From contig JASEJH010000003.1 in NCBI GenBank assembly GCA_030016455.1, positions 1-19,575 on the forward strand: 19,575 nt of DNA. The letters are read 5' to 3'. Positions 14,357 through 19,575 of the stretch are shown here, one piece after another; within the stretch, counting starts at the first letter, position 1, and the number at the start of each line of letters is the position of its first letter. The notes beneath the pieces are model-generated. The model made no database searches. It saw nothing but the letters and a program-made list of their open reading frames with translations, and was not told where the DNA came from. The translations under genes were made by a program, and so were the position numbers. The DNA comes from Thermoanaerobacteraceae bacterium. GTDB lineage: Bacteria > Bacillota > Desulfotomaculia > Desulfotomaculales > Ammonificaceae.

Positions 14357-16489
14357 TCACACCACCCGCCGCACTTCGAAAACGTCTTTAACCCGGTGGA
14401 TCTTCCTGATCAGGTACTCCAACTGGTCCTTATCCCGCACCTGGGCGCTGAACTCAATCGTCGCCGTCCGGTCCTTCTTACCCCGCGCCGTTACCCAGGA
14501 GGCGCTGATTTTCATCTCCGCCAGCACGCTCATCACGTCGCTCAACAGCCCAGCGCGGTCAATCGCGGAGACTTCCATCCGGACGTAGAAGGGCGCTCCG
14601 AAACCGGTCTCCCAGGAGACCTCGACCAGTCGCTCCTTCTCCTTATCGCGCCACAACTGGACATTGCGGCAGTCCGCCCGGTGGACGGACACTCCCCGCC
14701 CCCGCGTGACGTAACCGACGATCGGGTCGTCCGGCACCGGGTTGCAGCAGTGCGCCAGACGCACTAACAGGTTCCCGACGCCCCGCACCCGCACCCCCTG
14801 CGCCCCGCCCGGGGGCTGGGGTTTAACCGCCGGGACCAGCACTTCCGGCGGCTGCTCCTCTTCCCGCAACCGCGTCAACAGCGTCTGCGGCGCCACGACT
14901 CCCTGGGCTACCGCGGCGTAAATGTCTTCCAGGGTGTACAGGTTGAAGCGGCGGCCCTGCTCGAGGAGCTTTTCGCTCTTCAACACCTCGAGCTCCAGGC
15001 CCTGTTTGCGCGCCTCTTTTTCCAGGGCCTCGCGCCCGCGCTGGACGGTCTCCTCGCGCCACTCGCGCTTAAACCACTGGCGGAGTTTGTTCCGGGCCTG
15101 CGCCGTACGGACCACCGCCAGCCAGTCGCGGCTCGGGTTGGGCTGTTTGCCGGTGATTATCTCCACGATGTCGCCGGTCTTTAAGGTGTAGTCGAGCGGC
15201 ACGAGCCGCCCGTTAACCTTGGCCCCCTTGAACCGGTGGCCGACATCGGTATGAATCCGGTAGGCAAAGTCGAGCGGCACCGCCCCCGCGGTCAATTCCA
15301 CCACGTCGCCCTTCGGGGTGAAGACGAAAACCACATCGGAGAAAACGTCGATCTTGAGCCGGGCCATGAACTCCCGGGCGTCCCGCGTCTCGTGCACCCA
15401 CTCCAGGAGTTCGCGGAGCCAGGCGAACTTCGCCTCCACTTCCCTGTCGTGCGATTTCCCCTCCTTGTACCGCCAGTGCGCGGCGATACCGTATTCCGCC
15501 GTCCGGTGCATCTCCCACGTCCGGATCTGCACCTCGAGCGGCTCGCCCTGGGGCCCCACCACCGTAGTGTGGAGGGACTGGTACATGTTTTCTTTGGGGA
15601 CCGCAATGAAATCCTTGAACCGCCCCGGAACCGGTTTCCAGATGGTGTGCACCACACCCAGCACGGCATAGCAATCCCGCACGGAGTCCACCAGTGCCCG
15701 GATGCCGGTGGTATCGAAGATCTCGCTGTATTCCTTGCCCTGGCTGCTCATCTTCTGGTAGATGCTGTAGAGGTTTTTCGGCCGGCCCTGGAGGTCGGCC
15801 TTGATCCCCGCCTCCTCCAGGCGCTCTCTCAGGAGCCCGATCACCTGCCGAATGTACTCCTCCCGCATCACCCGGCTCTTGGCCACCTTTTCCGCGAGGT
15901 CCCGGTATTTTTCGGGCTCCAGGTGCCGGAAGGCCAGGTCCTCCAGCTCCCACTTCAGGCGGTAAATCCCCAGCCGGTGCGCCAGCGGGGCGAAAATCTC
16001 GAGCGTCTCCGCGGCGACGGCGCGCTGCTTCTCCGGGGTGTGGTACTCGAGCGTCCGCATGTTGTGGAGGCGGTCGGCCAGCTTGATGATGATCACCCGG
16101 ATGTCCTTGGCCATCGCCAGGAACATCTTCCGGAGGTTCTCGGCCTGCTGTTCCTCCTTGGAGCGGAACTCCAGGCGGGAGAGCTTGGTCACGCCGTCAA
16201 CCAGCGCGGCGATTTCGGAACCGAAGTGCTCCTCAATCACGGCGAGCGGGATGCCGGTATCCTCCACCACATCGTGCAAGAGCCCGGCCACGACCGTTTC
16301 CGGGTCCAGTTCGAGTTCCGCCAGGATCTCCGCCACCGCTGCCGGGTGCACGATGTAAGGCTCACCGGAGTGCCTCCTTTGATCCGCGTGCAGGGAAACC
16401 GCAAAACGGTAAGCATCCCGCAGCAATTCCTCGTTGAACCCCGGGCTGTATGATTTTATCCGGCTGATGATTTGTTCACAAGCTTCCAT
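14357..16489 (-). CDS. relA: bifunctional (p)ppGpp synthetase/hydrolase (Rel/SpoT family)
   Basis: This is the stringent-response enzyme that makes and degrades (p)ppGpp. Domains in order: an HD hydrolase with LLHDVVEDTG (His72-Asp73); a synthetase with RFKDFIAVPKENMYQSLHTT and EVQIRT; TGS (about 390-455); a Cys-rich segment with HCCNPVPDD and HRADC; and a C-terminal ACT domain. The RFKD signature is the R-x-K-D form of bifunctional enzymes rather than the E-x-D-D of synthetase-only RelA, and the HD site is intact, so both activities are expected. ATG at 16489, preceded by GGTGGGG, is preferred to GTG at 16498. The gene overlaps the end of recJ by 14 bases, which implies translational coupling. 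The apt gene often found between recJ and relA in related bacteria is absent. Confidence 0.95.
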   Translation of the reverse strand: MEACEQIISRIKSYSPGFNEELLRDAYRFAVSLHADQRRHSGEPYIVHPAAVAEILAELELDPETVVAGLLHDVVEDTGIPLAVIEEHFGSEIAALVDGVTKLSRLEFRSKEEQQAENLRKMFLAMAKDIRVIIIKLADRLHNMRTLEYHTPEKQRAVAAETLEIFAPLAHRLGIYRLKWELEDLAFRHLEPEKYRDLAEKVAKSRVMREEYIRQVIGLLRERLEEAGIKADLQGRPKNLYSIYQKMSSQGKEYSEIFDTTGIRALVDSVRDCYAVLGVVHTIWKPVPGRFKDFIAVPKENMYQSLHTTVVGPQGEPLEVQIRTWEMHRTAEYGIAAHWRYKEGKSHDREVEAKFAWLRELLEWVHETRDAREFMARLKIDVFSDVVFVFTPKGDVVELTAGAVPLDFAYRIHTDVGHRFKGAKVNGRLVPLDYTLKTGDIVEIITGKQPNPSRDWLAVVRTAQARNKLRQWFKREWREETVQRGREALEKEARKQGLELEVLKSEKLLEQGRRFNLYTLEDIYAAVAQGVVAPQTLLTRLREEEQPPEVLVPAVKPQPPGGAQGVRVRGVGNLLVRLAHCCNPVPDDPIVGYVTRGRGVSVHRADCRNVQLWRDKEKERLVEVSWETGFGAPFYVRMEVSAIDRAGLLSDVMSVLAEMKISASWVTARGKKDRTATIEFSAQVRDKDQLEYLIRKIHRVKDVFEVRRVV

Positions 16490-19145
16490 CGGCCCCACCA
16501 GGGGTAATTATACCACACCGGAAATAATCTTTGAGCGCCTCGGCCGGGGTGACAAGAAAATGGCGCTGGCAGGAAAGGACTTCGCGCTTGTAGGAGTGGC
16601 GTTTCCTGAAGGTTGGTGCGGCGGGCAGAAAACGCTTCCCCGCCACCGGCTGCACCTGGATGCGGTATCCGCCGGCCACGGGGCTGAAACTGATCAGGCC
16701 GAGCTCGGACAGCACCTGGAACGCGGTCTCCACTGCCCGTCGCCCGGCTCCCGGGACACCCACCTGCCGGAGGACCCCCACCGCCTCTGCAAGCCCGAGC
16801 CGCAGCACCCCTCTGGCAGCATGCTGGCGCAGGCAGTGGTAAAACCAGAGCAAAACCCGGCGCGGCGGCGCGATTCCCGCGAGACGCCGGCGGGTCGTTT
16901 CCCTTTCCCGGCGCCCGAAAAGCAGGATGAGGTCCCGCCCGCCGCAACCACGGAGCCATTCCCATTGCGCCCAGGTACAAAGGGGCTCGAAGACTACCAC
17001 GTCCCGTTCCGCGGCAAACTGACCGCCCAAGGCCGGCGTGGTCACCAGCACGTCAATTTCCCCTGTGGCCGCTAATTCCACCAGCGCGCGCCGTTGCTCC
17101 GCCAGACCCCCGTGGAAAAAAACTATTCCGGGAGCCTTCTCCGGAAGGGCGAGGCGCAACCGCGCCGCCACCTCGCACGCCGCCGCCGGAACCGGCACCA
17201 CCACGGCCGCCTTCCGTCCCGCAAGCAATTGCCCGAGTGCCCGCCACCGGTCGGGATGTTCCCGCAGGTCCACCAGCCTCTCGCGCGCCGTCGGCGCAAG
17301 CGCTTTTTCCCTGTGAACTTCTTCCGGCAGGTAAAGGTCCGTCAACTGGCTGATATACCTTGCCGCCTTTTCAAACAGGTCCTCTCCGGCAACTCCCCTC
17401 GCCCTTCCCTCTTCATCCTTTATCCTTCCGCCTTCATCCTTCATCCTTTCTTTCCCCGCCGCCTCCCGGAACGCCTCCATCTTCAGCTCCAGGCGCCCGG
17501 TCACCCCGCTCACCACCGGGCGAAAAATCACGTCCAGCCTCGGCGGCGGCGCTGCGTCTCCCGCCAGGCCGAAACCGATGGCATCGAGCGAAAAACCGCC
17601 CTGGCGCAACCGGAGTTTCAGGTGGTTGCCGTTCGCCCCTACCGGGCGCGCGTCTTCCACCTCGACCCCGTACGCGACGAGCCGCACCGGCGGGTTGCCG
17701 CATCCCTGCGGCTCCAGGAGATCGAGTTCCGCTGCTAATTCCGGTGTGAGGTCCGTCAGCTTCACCGCCGCGTCCAGTTCAAGCGTCTGCGGAAGGGGCG
17801 GCCTTTCCCGGCCGGCGTACTCCAGGAGCGCCTCCCTGAAGGCCTCAACCGCATCCGCCCTGATGCTGAACCCTCCCGCGCCCGGGTGGCCGCCAAACTC
17901 TATGAGGTGCGCCGCCGCGTGCTCCAGCGCCCGGAACACGTCGAAGCCGGGCGTTCCCCGGCCCGAGCCCCGTCCTTCCGAACCGTTCAAGGCGATCAAA
18001 AAGGCCGGGCGGTTGTAGCGGTCAACCAGCCGGTTCGCCGCCAGGCCGGTGAGGCCCGGCATCCACCCTTCCCTCGCCACCACCAGCACCGGTTGCTCCG
18101 ACTCGCCGGGCCGGCCGTCCACCAGGGCCTGTGCTTCCGCCACCATTAGCGACTCGATCCGCTGCCGCTCCTGGTTGAGCCGGTCGAGCAGCGCCGCCCT
18201 TTCTGCCGCCGCTTCCTCCCTGCTCAGCAGCAGTTCGAGCGCCGCGTGCGGGTCTCCCACCCTACCCGCCGCGTTGATCCGCGGCCCCAGAACCAGCGCG
18301 ATCGTCCGCGCGGTTACCGCCCCGGCGCCCGGCGAAGCCGGGTACTGGGCCGCCTGCAGGAGAGCCTGCACCCCCGGCCGGGGGCTTTCGTTCAGCCTCT
18401 TCAAGCCGGCCCGGACCAGCACCCGGTTTTCTCCGGTGAGCGGCACCACGTCGGCGACGGTGCCGATGGCCACCAGGTCGAGAAGGTCCTCCGCCCGGCC
18501 CCTGCCTTTCCCAAGAGATTCGAAAAGGGCTTCGGCCAGCTTGAAGGCCACGCCCACCCCGGCCAGATCCTTGTAGGGGTAGGAGCAGCCCTCCTGCTTC
18601 GGGTTGACAACCGCCACCGCCTCCGGCAGCATGGCGCCAGGCTGGTGGTGGTCGGTGACCACCAGGTCCATCCCGAGCTCGCAGCAGGCCACGGCCTCCC
18701 GGTACGCGCTGATCCCGCAATCCACGGTCACCACTACGGTGACGCCCGCTTCCCGGAACCCCCGCAGCACCGGTTCCTTTAAACCGTATCCTTCCTCCCG
18801 GCTGGGCAGGTGGCATACGGCTTCCAGGCCCGCCTCCTTCAGGGCCAAAAACAAAAGCGCGGCGGCTGTGACTCCGTCGGCGTCGTAATCCCCGTAAATG
18901 AGGATGCGCTCCTTCTTCTCAACCGCCGCCCTGAGCCGCGCCACCGCGTCGCGCATTCCTTTTAAGGACCAGGGTGATTCGAGGGCCGCCACCTCTCCCG
19001 CCAGGAATTCCGCCGCCTCGCGCAGCGACCAGACCCCCCGGTTGATGAGGCACTGCGCCGTTACGGGATGGATCCCCAACTCCCGGACGAAAAGCGCCCG
19101 CAAAAGCGGTTCTTCAGGCGCCACATGCCACCTTTCTCCGGCCAC
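16476..19145 (-). CDS. recJ: single-stranded-DNA-specific exonuclease RecJ, long Firmicute form
   Basis: RecJ degrades single-stranded DNA 5' to 3' in recombination and repair. The DHH catalytic core has IYGDYDADGVTAAALL (Asp86, Asp88, Asp90), VVTVDCG, the DHH triad in VTDHHQPG (165-167) and GTVADVVPL. The DHHA1 domain has FGGHPGAGGFSI (about 417-427), and an OB-like domain follows. A C-terminal extension of about 310 residues carries VVVPVPAAACEVA, VFFHGGLAEQRR and VLVTTPALGGQFA, a degenerate helicase-like region known from Firmicute RecJ. GTG at 19145 is chosen because GGGGAGG lies 6 bases upstream and MAGERWHV matches typical RecJ N-termini; the frame is open back to TTG at 19184. A 7-bp repeat array is translated in frame near residues 565-581, between the OB-like domain and the extension. 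Confidence 0.93.
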   Translation of the reverse strand: MAGERWHVAPEEPLLRALFVRELGIHPVTAQCLINRGVWSLREAAEFLAGEVAALESPWSLKGMRDAVARLRAAVEKKERILIYGDYDADGVTAAALLFLALKEAGLEAVCHLPSREEGYGLKEPVLRGFREAGVTVVVTVDCGISAYREAVACCELGMDLVVTDHHQPGAMLPEAVAVVNPKQEGCSYPYKDLAGVGVAFKLAEALFESLGKGRGRAEDLLDLVAIGTVADVVPLTGENRVLVRAGLKRLNESPRPGVQALLQAAQYPASPGAGAVTARTIALVLGPRINAAGRVGDPHAALELLLSREEAAAERAALLDRLNQERQRIESLMVAEAQALVDGRPGESEQPVLVVAREGWMPGLTGLAANRLVDRYNRPAFLIALNGSEGRGSGRGTPGFDVFRALEHAAAHLIEFGGHPGAGGFSIRADAVEAFREALLEYAGRERPPLPQTLELDAAVKLTDLTPELAAELDLLEPQGCGNPPVRLVAYGVEVEDARPVGANGNHLKLRLRQGGFSLDAIGFGLAGDAAPPPRLDVIFRPVVSGVTGRLELKMEAFREAAGKERMKDEGGRIKDEEGRARGVAGEDLFEKAARYISQLTDLYLPEEVHREKALAPTARERLVDLREHPDRWRALGQLLAGRKAAVVVPVPAAACEVAARLRLALPEKAPGIVFFHGGLAEQRRALVELAATGEIDVLVTTPALGGQFAAERDVVVFEPLCTWAQWEWLRGCGGRDLILLFGRRERETTRRRLAGIAPPRRVLLWFYHCLRQHAARGVLRLGLAEAVGVLRQVGVPGAGRRAVETAFQVLSELGLISFSPVAGGYRIQVQPVAGKRFLPAAPTFRKRHSYKREVLSCQRHFLVTPAEALKDYFRCGIITPGGADGSL
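17408..17453 (-). repeat. 7-bp repeat array inside the recJ coding sequence
   Basis: On the minus strand about six units resemble GGATGAA (GGATGAA, GGATGAA, GGCGGAA, GGATAAA, GGATGAA, GAGGGAA). Because three units make 21 bases, the protein shows a 7-residue period, RMKDEGG then RIKDEEG. The reading frame is intact through the array. Confidence 0.8.
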
Positions 19146-19195
19146 TCTACTCCTCCCCGGCCCGGCACCGAAATCAACACCCAAGCAGCGGCAGG

Positions 19196-19224
19196 TTTAT
19201 AGAGAGCCTGCCACCTATTGCCAG
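19196..19224 (-). promoter_or_regulatory. possible promoter for recJ-relA-dtd
   Basis: On the minus strand CTGGCA is followed after 17 bases by TATAAA, about 50 bases upstream of the chosen recJ start. A small hairpin (GGCAGG with CCTGCC) overlaps the -10 region. The -35 matches consensus at four of six positions. Confidence 0.42.
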
Positions 19225-19344
19225 CGTCCTGTTTCTGGTTCTTATGATAACACACCCCGCCGCGCGGAACAATCTTCGCCCGGAGCCGCCCGCCCCGGGC
19301 CCCGGCCCGATTAGGCCTGCTTCCCGGCAAAAGCAGCATCAAAA

Positions 19345-19575
19345 ATCGAGTAGGAGGGGGCGGTTAACCCCCGTCCTCTCACACCACCGTACGTACCCAG
19401 CACTCAACCAAACGGAACGATGGCATCTACCGCGAAAGCGGAAGTTTAAAGGAACTCTTCCAGGTGAGATTAACGGAACCGCTTCTTTGCGTTGAGTGCT
19501 GGGCGGTTCATAAGGTTGAACGAAGCTCACGGTAACGTTCGACTAAGCTGAGAAGCCCCTGGTCGCGCCAATAGG
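19345..19575 (-). mobile_element. 3' end of a group II intron (domains IV-VI region), continuing past the right edge
   Basis: Read on the minus strand, the sequence contains blocks typical of the bacterial group II intron 3' end: CTTCTCAGCTTAG, TTCAACCTTATGAACCGCC, GTACGTACGGTGGTGTGAGA, then a GC-rich domain VI hairpin with CCTCCTACTCGAT at the end. The 3' splice boundary is placed at 19345, where intron ...CTCGAT meets TTTTGATG. The ACCGCC/GGTGGT base of domain V, with a CGC-type triad, suggests class C. Any intron-encoded reverse transcriptase would lie to the right of the window. Domain V is interrupted by a 108-bp segment. Identification rests on recalled consensus blocks. Confidence 0.72.
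19396..19503. repeat. 108-bp segment with perfect 13-bp inverted ends inside intron domain V
   Basis: CCCAGCACTCAAC (19396-19408) and GTTGAGTGCTGGG (19491-19503) are perfect inverted repeats. The interior has smaller hairpins, including CCGC-GAAA-GCGG at 19430-19441 on the plus strand and GGAA-CTC-TTCC at 19451-19461. No open reading frame of note and no obvious flanking target duplication are seen. Confidence 0.75.

Noticed and set aside
15236..16453. Long plus-strand frame opposite relA
   Set aside because: It is antisense to a well-conserved relA and has no recognisable domain.

Overview
This window looks like a piece of a moderately GC-rich, probably thermophilic, Clostridia-type Firmicute (Moorella/Ammonifex/Desulfotomaculum-like). 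That is an inference from three things: the recJ-relA-dtd-metallohydrolase gene order, strong Shine-Dalgarno sequences with frequent GTG and TTG starts, and arrays of degenerate 7-bp repeats. The genus cannot be fixed from sequence reading alone.

Layout from left to right. Positions 1-400 hold a HicB-type antitoxin cut by the left edge and a tRNA-Leu(CAA) with its own promoter, both on the minus strand. Positions 465-3070 are a minus-strand unit: a promoter, a short ribosomal protein L25, then a class A penicillin-binding protein. The ribosome-associated GTPase gene hflX (3164-4396) diverges from it. Positions 4417-6650 are minus strand: the last 85 codons of a lost P-type cation ATPase directly behind the rtcA stop codon, rtcA itself (RNA 3'-phosphate cyclase), a strong hairpin, and a secreted HExxH metallopeptidase-like protein. 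Positions 6865-8000 carry a CpsB/YwqE-type PHP phosphatase followed by the last ~52 codons of galE, apparently relics of an exopolysaccharide locus. Positions 8086-10554 are a plus-strand unit: a near-consensus promoter, an isolated hisF and the lipid II flippase gene murJ.

Positions 10671-19224 are all minus strand. Read in transcription order they are recJ, relA (overlapping recJ), dtd, a hicB-like gene broken by a one-base frameshift, a glyoxalase-II-like metallohydrolase, and a YyaL-type thioredoxin-domain protein. An inverted-repeat element separates the last two. The right edge (19345-19575) is the 3' end of a minus-strand group II intron. Its domain V is split by a 108-bp segment with perfect 13-bp inverted ends.

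The coding genes are mostly housekeeping: wall synthesis (PBP, MurJ), stringent response (RelA), DNA repair (RecJ), tRNA proofreading (DTD), ribosome rescue (HflX) and RNA end repair (RtcA). The unusual material lies between and inside them. There are five arrays of 7-bp repeats that share a TTC core, all in the same orientation. One supplies the dtd ribosome-binding site and one is translated inside recJ. There are also three gene relics (ATPase, galE, hicB), two of them next to repeat arrays, and the interrupted intron. No CRISPR array, prophage or complete transposase gene is visible.
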